Positions 7,780 to 16,161 are shown, numbered from the stretch's first letter. The stretch: 64,000 nt of DNA from Luminiphilus sp. (GCA_029242325.1 JAQWUD010000026.1:24801-88800), one strand, 5' to 3'. The notes: generated by a model from the sequence alone, not told the origin. Translations and numbers: made by a program.

Positions 7780-9333
7780 CTAGTCTTTTTCAGAGGCTGG
7801 CGGAGGTTGACACCCTGTCGCACAACACTGACCTGGTTGCTTTTGCCGGTTGGGCGCACCCGATGAACCAGTCTCGGCGACACCGCGATCCAGCAGTCTT
7901 TCTACCAGCGCGCGTCGCTCTTCGATCGGGTAGCGGCGAAAGATCTCGCGCTTCATTGCCTGGGGTGAACCACCGCCATGCAGACTGATCACCGAGTACC
8001 AGCCACCAGTTGAGGACGCCGATATATCACCCATAAACCTGGCAACCTGCGCGCGCTGGTCGTAAGGGATGTCCGCCCGGCCAGCCAGCAATGTCGCGAG
8101 ATCACCCGATGTTGCTGGGTTGTGATCTTCATCAGGCCCAGGTAGCGCAACAATTAATCCCCCCGACACCTCATGGGCGATCCGGTGCATGTCATAGATC
8201 TGTGTGGCCAGCAGCAGCTTGCCCACGTTAGAAAAAATAGGCTCGGGCATCCATGACCCGCAAGGATCCTCGACACCATAAACTGATGCCGCGACGCCGC
8301 AGGCAAAGAAACCTTCCACCAACTTGATGAGCTCCGCCATGCTGTCGCGCAGGTGCGGCACGGACGCCATGTCAAGTCCATTCGCTTCTGTCATCAATGC
8401 ACCGGCACCGATTAGCAGGTCACCAAACCCAGCCCGCGCACCAATGCAGCTATGTCGATGGTGATTCGCATAAGAGGTGACCAAGTGCTCGGTGTACTCA
8501 CTCTCGCCGGCAAAGAACACCTGATCCCAGGGCACCAAGACCTGATCGAAGTGACACACCGCGACACTCTGACCGTACTTGGCACTGAACGCCGCTTCGG
8601 CCTCGCCAGGGCGACCCGCAGGCCGAGAGATAATGGTGAGTCCTTTGGCGTCAATGGGCAAGGCGCAACACACAGCAAAATCTGCATCCTCTTTACGCAT
8701 GGTGCGACAAGGCATGACCAACAGCTCGTGCATGTAAGGACCGCCCGTAACGATCGCCTTCACACCCGAAATCACAATGCCTTCGGCGTTACGCTCGGTA
8801 ATGTGGACATAGGCATCGATCACCGCCTGGTCTCCAGGGCGCTTGCTGCGATCCCCCTTGCCATCAGTCATCGCCACGCCCAGCGTGAGATCTTCATCCT
8901 GAATACGATGCAGATAAGACAAAAAGCGCTCGTGCTGCTCGCCGCCGGTCTCCTCTGACATCTGCCAGGTTGTCTGATAAATGGCATTCAAGGCATCGTG
9001 GGTTAAATAACGCTGAGCGCAGCCACTTTCACGACACAGGAGCCGTACTGCCTCGAGTTTGGAAAGCAGATCCTCTGAATGGCGGTTAATGTGCAACATC
9101 CGGTTCACGGTTTTGCCAGAGGTGCTTTGCTCAGCCAGCATCAGTCCGCCGTATTCGGGCTTCTGCGCAAAATCGTACGTGACGCCCACTGCGCGGATAC
9201 CCGGTTGCAGCCGGGGCTCGTCCACCACCGACTCAACGCGATCACCATCGACATAGACCTTGGGGTTGTAACCACGGAGGCTCTCTGTGTACTCGGCTGC
9301 ACTCATGATGCGGCCACCAGCTTTCATTAACAT
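7780..9333 (-). CDS. HpaB/AbfD-family flavoprotein (4-hydroxybutyryl-CoA dehydratase-like, Fe-S ligands mostly lost)
   Basis: This 517-residue protein belongs to the HpaB / 4-hydroxyphenylacetate 3-hydroxylase superfamily. It is closest in motifs to 4-hydroxybutyryl-CoA dehydratase (N-terminal SAAEYTESLRG, AMTDGKGDR, LHGGGSPQAM). Aligned by memory to the Clostridium aminobutyricum enzyme, the four cluster ligands C99, C103, H292 and C299 become C105, Y109, H292 and A299, and the proposed catalytic Y296 and K300 become C and R. A 4Fe-4S dehydratase mechanism is therefore unlikely. A flavin-dependent oxygenase or another FAD reaction on an acyl-CoA fits better. The C-terminal tail is Cys-rich (C503, C504, C508). 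It is the last gene of a probable operon with the PrpD-like, CitE-like and GntR genes. No flavin reductase of HpaC type lies next to it. Confidence 0.78.
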   Translation of the reverse strand: MLMKAGGRIMSAAEYTESLRGYNPKVYVDGDRVESVVDEPRLQPGIRAVGVTYDFAQKPEYGGLMLAEQSTSGKTVNRMLHINRHSEDLLSKLEAVRLLCRESGCAQRYLTHDALNAIYQTTWQMSEETGGEQHERFLSYLHRIQDEDLTLGVAMTDGKGDRSKRPGDQAVIDAYVHITERNAEGIVISGVKAIVTGGPYMHELLVMPCRTMRKEDADFAVCCALPIDAKGLTIISRPAGRPGEAEAAFSAKYGQSVAVCHFDQVLVPWDQVFFAGESEYTEHLVTSYANHHRHSCIGARAGFGDLLIGAGALMTEANGLDMASVPHLRDSMAELIKLVEGFFACGVAASVYGVEDPCGSWMPEPIFSNVGKLLLATQIYDMHRIAHEVSGGLIVALPGPDEDHNPATSGDLATLLAGRADIPYDQRAQVARFMGDISASSTGGWYSVISLHGGGSPQAMKREIFRRYPIEERRALVERLLDRGVAETGSSGAPNRQKQPGQCCATGCQPPPASEKD

Positions 9334-9351
9334 GAGGTACTCCCTGGGCGC

Positions 9352-10770
9352 TCAGTTCGCCTTGTTTGTCTCGGTGCGTAACAGCGCCATCAGCGCTGTT
9401 ACGTCCTCAAGCTCATCCATTCGTTGCAGAGACTCCCAAAGCGCCTCTGCCCGCTCAGTGCTTATGGTCAATGCGCAGTTCGCCATAAACTTCTCGTAAA
9501 CCTGCTCGGCACCCAGCAACCGACCCGCAGCGCCGCGGTTAATCTCTTCAAAATGCGCCAACACCCGCCCATCTTTGGTGTTGATGCGAACACCCCCGGA
9601 AAAAGCATCGGGGTAGCATGAGCGAGCGTCATGTTCACAGTGAATACGCTGCGCAAGGGCAAGTACGTCACTATTAAGTCGCGCGGCGTCCTCAAGCTCT
9701 GCCAACCCGAAGCGCCCCTTCACCAGCGCCGTTGCCACCGCATAGGGCACACTAAACTTGGCGTCGTACTCACTCTGCGGCACGCGCTTACTCTCGATCG
9801 GGTCAGCCACCACGCCAAACTGGCGTTCATCGAGCAGCGCCGTGACCGATTCAATCTCCTCCATCGAAACCCTATGCTGTTCTCGCAAGAACAATGCGGC
9901 GTCAACCGGCGCATGGTTAAAATGACAGATCGGATAGGGCTTGATGGCCACCGTTCTCAAGGCCCAATCCGTAAAGAGCTGCGCCGAGATCGTCTCTGTT
10001 TCCACGGCAGTTCCCGGCGCGTAAAGCGAGTAAAAGCCGTAGCGTCCGCCGTAGGCCTCTCCCGGGCCCTCAAAGCCACTGACACCCAGAGAGGCTGCCT
10101 GCAACGCGGCTGAGGCCGCCCAACCGGGATGCAGCCGTTTGGTCCAGCTCCCATCGTCCAGGAATGCCATGCTGCCGCTACTCAAACTGAGTGCGACACC
10201 CTGACTTCTCACTGCGGCCGCCTCATCACCGCCGAGCAAACGGGCGGCTGCCACCGCCGCGCCAAAAACACCCACCACACCGGTGGGGTGAAAACCCACC
10301 TGCTGGAATACCCCGCCTGCCTGCATGCCCAACAACGCATCAATTTCAATCGCTATCAGTGTCGCCAACAGGAGATTCTGGCCACTGAGCTGCTGCTGTT
10401 CGGCCAGCGCCAGCGCAGCAGGGAAGGCACTGGCAGAACAGTGCACCACTGAGGCCATATGGGTATCGTCGTAGTCGAGACCATGAATGAGCAAGCCGTT
10501 CATCAAAGCGGCGTCGCGCAGCGCAACCGTCCGCGCCTGCCCGATGATGCTCGCACTGCCCTGGCTACCCAATACGTCGAGTGATTGCAGTGATTTCGCG
10601 GCAAAGTCGTAATGTCTTGAGGCGAAGGCAATCCCCACGGCATCAGCAAGACACAGCTTCAAGTAGTCCCAGACATCCTGCGGCACATCATTCATATTCA
10701 GGGCCAGCGCGCGCGCTGCAATCGCCTGGCTCAGCGGCGCTATCTGATGTTTAACGTGGGAGGGTTGCAT
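9352..10770 (-). CDS. MmgE/PrpD family protein
   Basis: The protein has 472 residues from the ATG at 10770, which has GGAG nine bases before it. An upstream ATG at 10803 would place the start inside a palindromic operator. MmgE/PrpD proteins include 2-methylcitrate dehydratase, cis-aconitate decarboxylase (itaconate synthesis) and unassigned relatives. Family features seen are the N-terminal helical domain with LADAVGIAFASR, the HGLDYDDTH motif, the PTGVVGVFGAAVAAARLLG stretch and the KPYPICHFNHAPVDAA motif. No prpB or prpC lies nearby, so a methylcitrate-cycle role is not supported. The CitE-like and MaoC neighbours point to a C5 or branched dicarboxylate. The exact substrate is unknown. Confidence 0.85.
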   Translation of the reverse strand: MQPSHVKHQIAPLSQAIAARALALNMNDVPQDVWDYLKLCLADAVGIAFASRHYDFAAKSLQSLDVLGSQGSASIIGQARTVALRDAALMNGLLIHGLDYDDTHMASVVHCSASAFPAALALAEQQQLSGQNLLLATLIAIEIDALLGMQAGGVFQQVGFHPTGVVGVFGAAVAAARLLGGDEAAAVRSQGVALSLSSGSMAFLDDGSWTKRLHPGWAASAALQAASLGVSGFEGPGEAYGGRYGFYSLYAPGTAVETETISAQLFTDWALRTVAIKPYPICHFNHAPVDAALFLREQHRVSMEEIESVTALLDERQFGVVADPIESKRVPQSEYDAKFSVPYAVATALVKGRFGLAELEDAARLNSDVLALAQRIHCEHDARSCYPDAFSGGVRINTKDGRVLAHFEEINRGAAGRLLGAEQVYEKFMANCALTISTERAEALWESLQRMDELEDVTALMALLRTETNKAN

Positions 10771-10784
10771 CTGGGACTCCGTAA

Positions 10785-10822
10785 ATGTCCGGACATGATA
10801 CACAAAGGCCCCAGCGATGCCG
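10785..10822 (-). promoter_or_regulatory. Promoter and palindromic operator of the prpD-like gene
   Basis: On the minus strand a -10-like TATCAT (10800-10795) runs straight into the perfect palindrome ATGTCCGGACAT (10796-10785). A weak -35 (CGGCAT or TCGGCA) lies 16-17 bases further upstream. The palindrome lies 15 bases before the start codon, so a bound repressor would block transcription start. The same core, TGTCYGGACA, stands in the same position by the -10 of the GntR gene (12653-12662). Confidence 0.6.
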
Positions 10823-10927
10823 ACCCTGATAGCCGCCAGTTGTTAGCGCAAGTCTGAATTGACGGGCAGCAGAGCGCATTTCACCTAAATTGGCGGAAAC
10901 GGGCTGGCCCCCGCTTATGGGATGGTA

Positions 10928-11818
10928 TCAGCCGCTCTGAAGCTTATCGGCCAGCGCAAGAATTCGCTGACTTTTATAAACGATGGGATAATCGATGAAG
11001 TAGCCATCTAGCTGGATGGAGGCAGAGCCCGCCGCCTCTGCCGCCTCAAATGCCTCGACCACCGCGCGCGCGTGAGCGATTTCGGCCTCTGAGGGCGAAA
11101 AGACCTGATGCGTAAGCGGCACCTGGCTGGGGTGGATACACAACTTACCCCCAAAACCAAACTGTTTGCCGTGCCCTGCCGATTGCAGAAAACGCTCGTC
11201 GTCGCGAATTTGTAGTACTACCGTATCGATCGGTGGCTCCAGATCTCCCAACCGCGATGCGTGCGAGAGCCTGGCTCGCGCGTATGCCAACACCGCCTCG
11301 TCTGCATGCCACTCGTAATTCAAATCCAGGGTGTAATCTCCCCCGCCAAAGGCCAGCCTGCGGATGCGGCTGTCTGCCGTCGCAATTTTTTTAGCCAACT
11401 CAACACCCGCCGCAGTCTCGATAATGGGCATGAGATCGAGCTGCCCCACGGGCATCCCCTGAGCCGCCTCTGCTGCCGCCAACAGCCTTTCAAGCTGATT
11501 CAGACAGGAGCGGGATTCGACTTTCGGCAAAACCACGCCATCCAGCCACGGACCGACTGTCGCCTTGATATCGTCTTGGCAGTAAGGAGTATCTACACCG
11601 TTCACCCGGACATAATGCTTGGCTTTGCTATTAGGCCGACTTTTGAATGCGTCCACAACACATTGGCGGGCAGCCTCCTTCTCGTTGATGGCCACGGCAT
11701 CCTCAAGGTCCAAGATGACCGCGTCTGCACCCACTTCAAAGACTTTCTCGACTCGCCGCGGATGATTGGAAGGTGTAAACAGAAAGCTGCGGATCGGCTC
11801 GTAATGAAACTCGGTCAC
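10928..11818 (-). CDS. CitE-like CoA-ester lyase (HpcH/HpaI family)
   Basis: This 296-residue TIM-barrel protein is of the citrate-lyase beta-subunit-like group. Motifs seen are RSFLFTPSNHPRRVEKV at the N-terminus, the acidic VILDLEDAVA, the catalytic Arg in HYVRVNG, the metal-binding PIIETAAGV and the late LCIHPSQV. Relatives cleave malyl-CoA, methylmalyl-CoA or (S)-citramalyl-CoA. With the MaoC hydratase gene close by, cleavage of citramalyl-CoA to acetyl-CoA and pyruvate is the most likely reaction, by analogy with Pseudomonas itaconate degradation. The GTG at 11818 is preceded by GGAG at the end of the GntR gene, two bases upstream of which that gene stops, so the two are co-transcribed. 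Confidence 0.82.
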   Translation of the reverse strand: MTEFHYEPIRSFLFTPSNHPRRVEKVFEVGADAVILDLEDAVAINEKEAARQCVVDAFKSRPNSKAKHYVRVNGVDTPYCQDDIKATVGPWLDGVVLPKVESRSCLNQLERLLAAAEAAQGMPVGQLDLMPIIETAAGVELAKKIATADSRIRRLAFGGGDYTLDLNYEWHADEAVLAYARARLSHASRLGDLEPPIDTVVLQIRDDERFLQSAGHGKQFGFGGKLCIHPSQVPLTHQVFSPSEAEIAHARAVVEAFEAAEAAGSASIQLDGYFIDYPIVYKSQRILALADKLQSG

Positions 11819-11820
11819 GA

Positions 11821-12624
11821 TTAGTTACTCCAGGACCAATGGTCAGCAGTCTGCCAACCTCGGGTAAATTCAAAGGTGTAGCTGAAATTACTGGCGGGGT
11901 GCTCTGAAATTGATACTTCGAAAACGCGCCCGCCGTTTCCTCGATAAGAACGACACACACTGAGCGAGGGCGAGCCGGCGTCGACACCCAGCGCCTTGGC
12001 TTTCTGCGCGTTTAACACGCCAGCGGTCACACGAACGATGATCTTTTCTATGTTTTCCGAGAATGTGTCGGCAATCATTTCGTAGACCGGCCTGGAACTG
12101 CCGGCAAGGCGATGCGCGATCGACCCGTACTCGGGAATCACATAAACATCGGCCCAGCAGATAGGCATGCCGCCCGAGCCCAGCGTTCGCAGCCCGGAAA
12201 TCTGCACCCATTCCTCCCCTGCAGCGCAGCCCAGATCACTGGCGAGCGCCTTGTCTGCGGTGACACGCTCCTCCGCAAGTAACCTGAAAAGGCTGCTGTC
12301 GGGGTAGCTGAACAGCTCCGAGGGTGAGCGCACCGTTTGCACAAACGCGGGCGTGGCGTTGGTGGAGATAACGAGTGTCCCCCGCCCGCGCTGGCGCTTC
12401 ACCAAACCCATGTTCTCCAGCACCCTCAGCGCTTCGCGAATGGTGTGTCGGCTAGCGGCATAACGATCGATAAGATCAAGTTCCCCTGGCAGAAAGCTAC
12501 CCACCGGAAACTTTCCCTCGCTAATACCTTCCAACAGCGCGTCAGATATCTGGCGATACAAAGGTGCAGTCGAGGCACCGTTTTTACCTTTAAGCGCCTG
12601 GATTTTCCTACGTTCTACTTGCAT
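11821..12624 (-). CDS. GntR family transcriptional regulator, HutC/UTRA type
   Basis: The protein has 267 residues from the ATG at 12624. An N-terminal winged helix (PLYRQISDALLEGISEGKF, then SRHTIREALRVLENMGLVKR) is followed by a UTRA ligand-binding domain (about 100-260). Earlier in-frame starts at 12663 and 12687 exist, but a start there would put the likely operator inside the gene, so 12624 is preferred. It stands between the divergent MaoC/acyl-CoA dehydrogenase pair and the CitE-like, PrpD-like and flavoprotein genes that it precedes, and so probably controls both. Matching palindromes at its own promoter and before the prpD-like gene support autoregulation. The effector is unknown and is probably a pathway CoA ester or acid. 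Confidence 0.85.
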   Translation of the reverse strand: MQVERRKIQALKGKNGASTAPLYRQISDALLEGISEGKFPVGSFLPGELDLIDRYAASRHTIREALRVLENMGLVKRQRGRGTLVISTNATPAFVQTVRSPSELFSYPDSSLFRLLAEERVTADKALASDLGCAAGEEWVQISGLRTLGSGGMPICWADVYVIPEYGSIAHRLAGSSRPVYEMIADTFSENIEKIIVRVTAGVLNAQKAKALGVDAGSPSLSVCRSYRGNGGRVFEVSISEHPASNFSYTFEFTRGWQTADHWSWSN

Positions 12625-12652
12625 GACGCGCCCCAACCCTCCAGACTTTAAT

Positions 12653-12689
12653 TGTCCAGACATTTTAAATGTATCTCTGACTGCCACAA
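12653..12689 (-). promoter_or_regulatory. gntR promoter with palindromic operator in the divergent gap
   Basis: On the minus strand a -35-like TTGTGG (12689-12684), a 16-base spacer and a -10-like TAAAAT (12667-12662) lead directly into the palindrome TGTCTGGACA (12662-12653). A further GTCTGGA copy follows nine bases later. The layout matches that of the site before the prpD-like gene. Lying between divergent genes, it could also affect the MaoC gene, whose own -10 and -35 I could not place with confidence. Confidence 0.6.
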
Positions 12690-12726
12690 CCCAATTCGTC
12701 TCATTCCATACGACAGGTAGCTAACC

Positions 12727-13215
12727 ATGGCAAAAACCCCTGCAAGCGAGCGATATGCGCACCAGACCGGCCGTCTCTTTGAAGACTTCACAGTCGGAGA
12801 TGTTTACCACCACTTGCCCGGCAGAACGATCTCGCAGCAGGATAATGCCTGGTTCACCTTGCTGACAATGAACACTCACCCCCTCCACTTCGATGAGGAG
12901 TATGCAGCGGAAACCGAGTTCGGGCGCCCCTTAGTGGCGAGCCCTCTGACAGTAGCCATTGTAGTGGGTATGAGTGTTTCTGATGTGAGTGCCGCTGCCA
13001 TCGCCAATTTGGGCTGGAAGGAAATTAAATTGCCTGCGCCCGTTTTCCCCGGCGACACCCTCTACGCCAACACCGAGGTGCTCGATAAACGCGAGTCGCG
13101 ATCCCGTCCGAATGCGGGCATTGTCAGCGTACTGACCCGGGGCATTAATCAGGACGACACCGAGGTCTGTGTGTTCGAGCGCCAAATACTGATACCCAAA
13201 CGAAACGCCGCCTGA
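12727..13215 (+). CDS. MaoC family dehydratase (itaconyl-/mesaconyl-CoA hydratase-like)
   Basis: This 162-residue hot-dog-fold protein is of the MaoC family. The line LLTMNTHPLHFDEEYA holds the catalytic-type Asn and His, followed by EFGRPLVASPLT. This variant pattern, rather than the D-x4-H of fatty-acid enoyl-CoA hydratases, is the one I recall for the Ich-type hydratases of itaconate degradation and for mesaconyl-CoA hydratases. It would add water to a C5 enoyl-CoA to give citramalyl-CoA or methylmalyl-CoA, the substrate of the CitE-like lyase encoded divergently. It starts an operon with the acyl-CoA dehydrogenase gene 24 bases downstream. Confidence 0.82.
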   Translation: MAKTPASERYAHQTGRLFEDFTVGDVYHHLPGRTISQQDNAWFTLLTMNTHPLHFDEEYAAETEFGRPLVASPLTVAIVVGMSVSDVSAAAIANLGWKEIKLPAPVFPGDTLYANTEVLDKRESRSRPNAGIVSVLTRGINQDDTEVCVFERQILIPKRNAA

Positions 13216-13239
13216 GACCACTGTTTAAGGAGCGACAGC

Positions 13240-14388
13240 ATGAGCCACGATGCCTCAGTAGAACAACAGATTCTGGCCACCATCGACAAGTGGGTTGAGC
13301 AAGAGCTGCGTCCCATCGCACAGAAATACGATCAAGCGGATGAATATCCCAGTGATCTCGTTGAACAGATGAAAGAGCTGGGCCTTTTTGGCGCGACCAT
13401 CTCAGAGACCTATGGTGGCCTGGGATTGAGTGCTTCTACTTATGCCCGGATCGTCTCGCGAATTTGCGAAGTGTGGATGGCGCCATCTGGGATTTTCAAC
13501 TCACACCTCATTATGGCCAGCTGCGTGGAGCGCGCCGGTACCGAAGCCCAAAAAGAACACTTTCTGCCAAAATTCGCGACCGGTGAATTGCGCGGCGGCA
13601 TCGGCCTGACAGAGCCCGATGCTGGATCCGATTTGCAGGGTATTCGTCTGGCCGCGAGGAAAGAGGGCAACGACTACATTCTCAATGGCACGAAAACGTG
13701 GATCTCTAATGGAATCAAAGGCAACTGCCTTGCAGTGCTGACCAAAACTGATTCCAGCGCGTCGCCCCCTCACCGCGGCATGAGCCTGTTTATCTGTGAA
13801 AAAGGTGACGGGTTCAGCGTTGGCAAAAAGCTCAAGAAGCTGGGGTATAGATCCATCGACAGCGCGGAGTTGATCTTTGAGGACTTTCGCGTGTCCGCTG
13901 GCAACCTGGTCGGTGGAGAGGAAGGCAAGGGGTTTCAGCAGGTAGCGGGAGGGCTGGAGCTCGGGCGGATCAATATCGCTGCGCGAGGCGCAGGCATGGC
14001 TAAAGGCGCAACCAACATGGCGCTTCACTACGCTATGGAACGCAAGACCTTTGGCAAAACCATTGCGGAGCACCAGGCCATCCAACTCAAGCTCGCCGAA
14101 ATGTCCACGCGCGCGGCGGCGGCGGAGCTTCTGGTGCACCAGGCAGCGGATAAGTTTGACCGTCACGAACGCTGCGATCTGGAAGCGGGCCAGGCAAAAT
14201 TCTTTGCCTCGGAGGCGGCCGTACAAAACAGCCTGGATGCCATGCGGGTATTCGGCGGTTACAGCTACTCACCCGAATACGAGATCGAGCGGTTCTATCG
14301 TGACGCACCGCTCTTGTGTATTGGTGAGGGAACCAATGAGATTCAGCGGACGATTATTGCCAAACAAATGGTTGCGCGAGCCAGCTAG
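13240..14388 (+). CDS. Acyl-CoA dehydrogenase
   Basis: This 382-residue protein has the full acyl-CoA dehydrogenase layout: an N-terminal helical domain, a middle beta domain with the signature GIGLTEPDAGSD and WISNG, and a C-terminal FAD domain (ERKTFGKTIAEHQAIQ, FGGYSY, YRDAPLLCIGEGTNEIQ). The catalytic Glu is most likely that of GEGTNE. It oxidises an acyl-CoA at the alpha-beta bond and passes electrons to ETF. Its place after the MaoC gene suggests a short branched or dicarboxylic substrate such as methylsuccinyl- or glutaryl-like CoA, but chain length cannot be read from the sequence. An AAGGAG site precedes the ATG. Confidence 0.92.
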   Translation: MSHDASVEQQILATIDKWVEQELRPIAQKYDQADEYPSDLVEQMKELGLFGATISETYGGLGLSASTYARIVSRICEVWMAPSGIFNSHLIMASCVERAGTEAQKEHFLPKFATGELRGGIGLTEPDAGSDLQGIRLAARKEGNDYILNGTKTWISNGIKGNCLAVLTKTDSSASPPHRGMSLFICEKGDGFSVGKKLKKLGYRSIDSAELIFEDFRVSAGNLVGGEEGKGFQQVAGGLELGRINIAARGAGMAKGATNMALHYAMERKTFGKTIAEHQAIQLKLAEMSTRAAAAELLVHQAADKFDRHERCDLEAGQAKFFASEAAVQNSLDAMRVFGGYSYSPEYEIERFYRDAPLLCIGEGTNEIQRTIIAKQMVARAS

Positions 14389-14394
14389 TACCGG

Positions 14395-15063
14395 TCAATT
14401 CAGCACCGTCATAAACTCGCGCGCATCGAGACGATCTGTCCGATAACTGTTCACCCGTGCCGCTGGGTCTGCGTAACCGACGGACATGCCACAGACCAAC
14501 ATCTGCTCCGCCGGCGCCGCGAGTATCGGCATCACGCTGTCTTGATAGGGGCAAAAAGCCGCCTGCGCGCAAGTTTCCATTTCCATCTCGCGCGCAGCTA
14601 ACATAAAAGACTGCAGGAACATTCCGTAGTCGATCCAACTGCCCTGCTCCATGTCGCGATCAATGGTAAAAAACAGCCCCACTGGCGCGCCAAAAAACTG
14701 ATAGTTTTGCACGCGATAGCCTTGCACCGCCGCCACATCATGTCGGTCTACCCCGAGCAATCCGTATAGGCCAAAGCCTGTCTGTCGACGCCGACCAAGA
14801 TAAGGTTCGCGCCAAGCACGGGGGTAATAGTGATATTCGTAGGCCCCCTCATCACCACTGAGATAACGTGCTGAGCAGGCCTCTGTAATCGCGTCCTTGC
14901 TCTCACCACGCACGACATAGACATGCCAGGGCTGAATGTTCGAGCCAGACGGCGCGCGCGCCGCAACCGTCAGGAGCGCTTCGATCTGCTCGTCGGAGAC
15001 AGCCTTGTCAGAGAGAAACGCACGAATACTTTGCCGGCCAGTAATAGCATCGGATACCCGCAC
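14395..15063 (-). CDS. Nitroreductase family FMN oxidoreductase
   Basis: This 222-residue protein is of the nitroreductase fold. The N-terminal RQSIRAFLSDKAVS and ARAPSGSNIQPWHVYVV are the FMN-binding family motifs, and the C-terminal part has LVCGMSVGYADP. Family members reduce nitro groups, quinones or enoates with NAD(P)H. It converges with the acyl-CoA dehydrogenase gene with a gap of only six bases, and follows the HMG-CoA lyase gene by nine bases on the same strand. It could supply reduced flavin to the HpaB-type protein of the cluster, but that is speculation. The GTG at 15063 is the likely start. Confidence 0.85.
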   Translation of the reverse strand: MRVSDAITGRQSIRAFLSDKAVSDEQIEALLTVAARAPSGSNIQPWHVYVVRGESKDAITEACSARYLSGDEGAYEYHYYPRAWREPYLGRRRQTGFGLYGLLGVDRHDVAAVQGYRVQNYQFFGAPVGLFFTIDRDMEQGSWIDYGMFLQSFMLAAREMEMETCAQAAFCPYQDSVMPILAAPAEQMLVCGMSVGYADPAARVNSYRTDRLDAREFMTVLN

Positions 15064-15072
15064 ATTAACAGC

Positions 15073-15969
15073 TCATGCGCATTGCTTGGCTAACCAGGTG
15101 TGCGCCCGGCCACCCTGGGGGGCGCCGATCATCTCACTGAGGAGACCCACAGCATCCAGTAGCTGGGGCATATCGACTCCAGTCTCATAGCCCATGGACT
15201 CGCACAGCATGACCACATCCTCGGTAGCGACATTACCCTTTGCACCGGGCGCAAAGGGACACCCGCCCAGACCACCAGCGGATGAGTCAAACTGTCGCAC
15301 CCCTGCCAATAAAGCAGCGTAAACGTTGGCAAGACCCATAGCGCGGGTGTCATGGAAATGGCAACCGAGGTGCTCGGGACCATAACGATCGACCAGTTGC
15401 GTCATCATGGACTGCACCGCTGCAGGGTTGGCCGCCCCGATGGTATCGGCAATCATCAGCCTCGCCGGCTTATGCTGCATGAGTCGCTCAACCTGCTGGA
15501 GCACTAGCGCCTCCGGCACCGCACCCTCATAGGGGCACTCGAAGGCCACCGCAAGATACACATGGATCGCCACGCCTTCCTCAGCCGCGCGATCGAGGAT
15601 CTCCTCGCCCATCACAAAGGTGTCCTCGAGCCCCTTGCGAATGTTGTTCTCATTCATTTGCTCAGTAGCGGCAATCGCAATGGCATGGCTCTTGATGCCG
15701 GCCCGCACCGCCAGCTCATAGCCCTTCATATTAGGCACCAAAGCACTGTAGTCGAGTGCGGCGGGAGGGAGATTCGCTGCTATTTCATCCGTGCCCGCCA
15801 TTTGTGGCACCGCCTTGGGTGAGACGAAGGAGCCAATCTCCAACTCAGGCACCCCGGTTTTGGCTAGCGCAGCCAACAGACTGATGCGCTGCTCGACCGT
15901 CAAATGTTTTGGCTGAGCCTGCAAACCATCGCGGGCCGCAACCTCTTTAATCATCACTTTCTCTGCCAC
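15073..15969 (-). CDS. Hydroxymethylglutaryl-CoA lyase family protein
   Basis: This 298-residue TIM barrel is of the HMG-CoA lyase group. It shows the N-terminal VAARDGLQ with the catalytic Arg and Asp, SFVSPKAVPQM, the metal-binding CHFHDTRAMG and the signature GGLGGCPFAPGAKGN with the catalytic Cys. It would split HMG-CoA, or a related 3-hydroxy-3-methyl acyl-CoA, into acetyl-CoA and a keto acid. No leucine-degradation genes (liuA-D type) are next to it. In this context it may act on a product of the adjacent acyl-CoA pathway. The GTG at 15969 follows a GAGGA site. Confidence 0.87.
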   Translation of the reverse strand: MAEKVMIKEVAARDGLQAQPKHLTVEQRISLLAALAKTGVPELEIGSFVSPKAVPQMAGTDEIAANLPPAALDYSALVPNMKGYELAVRAGIKSHAIAIAATEQMNENNIRKGLEDTFVMGEEILDRAAEEGVAIHVYLAVAFECPYEGAVPEALVLQQVERLMQHKPARLMIADTIGAANPAAVQSMMTQLVDRYGPEHLGCHFHDTRAMGLANVYAALLAGVRQFDSSAGGLGGCPFAPGAKGNVATEDVVMLCESMGYETGVDMPQLLDAVGLLSEMIGAPQGGRAHTWLAKQCA

Positions 15970-16161
15970 ATCAATTTCCTCTATCCATCTGACCTAAGGC
16001 GCCGAGCGCAATTACCGACGCGCAAACGTCTTGGGTCAACATATCATCGCCCAGAGAACCATTGGGATCTCAGACAATCGTCGCCTTGAAACAGGGTAAG
16101 GCGCTGCCGGGGAGTAAAGTGTAGCGCTGCCACTGGCTCGTCACCAGAATAATGATCAGGA

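Noticed and set aside
8452..8958. Open frame of 168 codons opposite the flavoprotein gene
   Set aside because: Mirror of a strongly conserved coding frame; no ribosome binding site or domain features.
13501..14226. Open frame of 241 codons opposite the acyl-CoA dehydrogenase gene
   Set aside because: It is a shadow of the real gene on the other strand; the product has no family features and is rich in Arg, His and Ala as mirror frames are.
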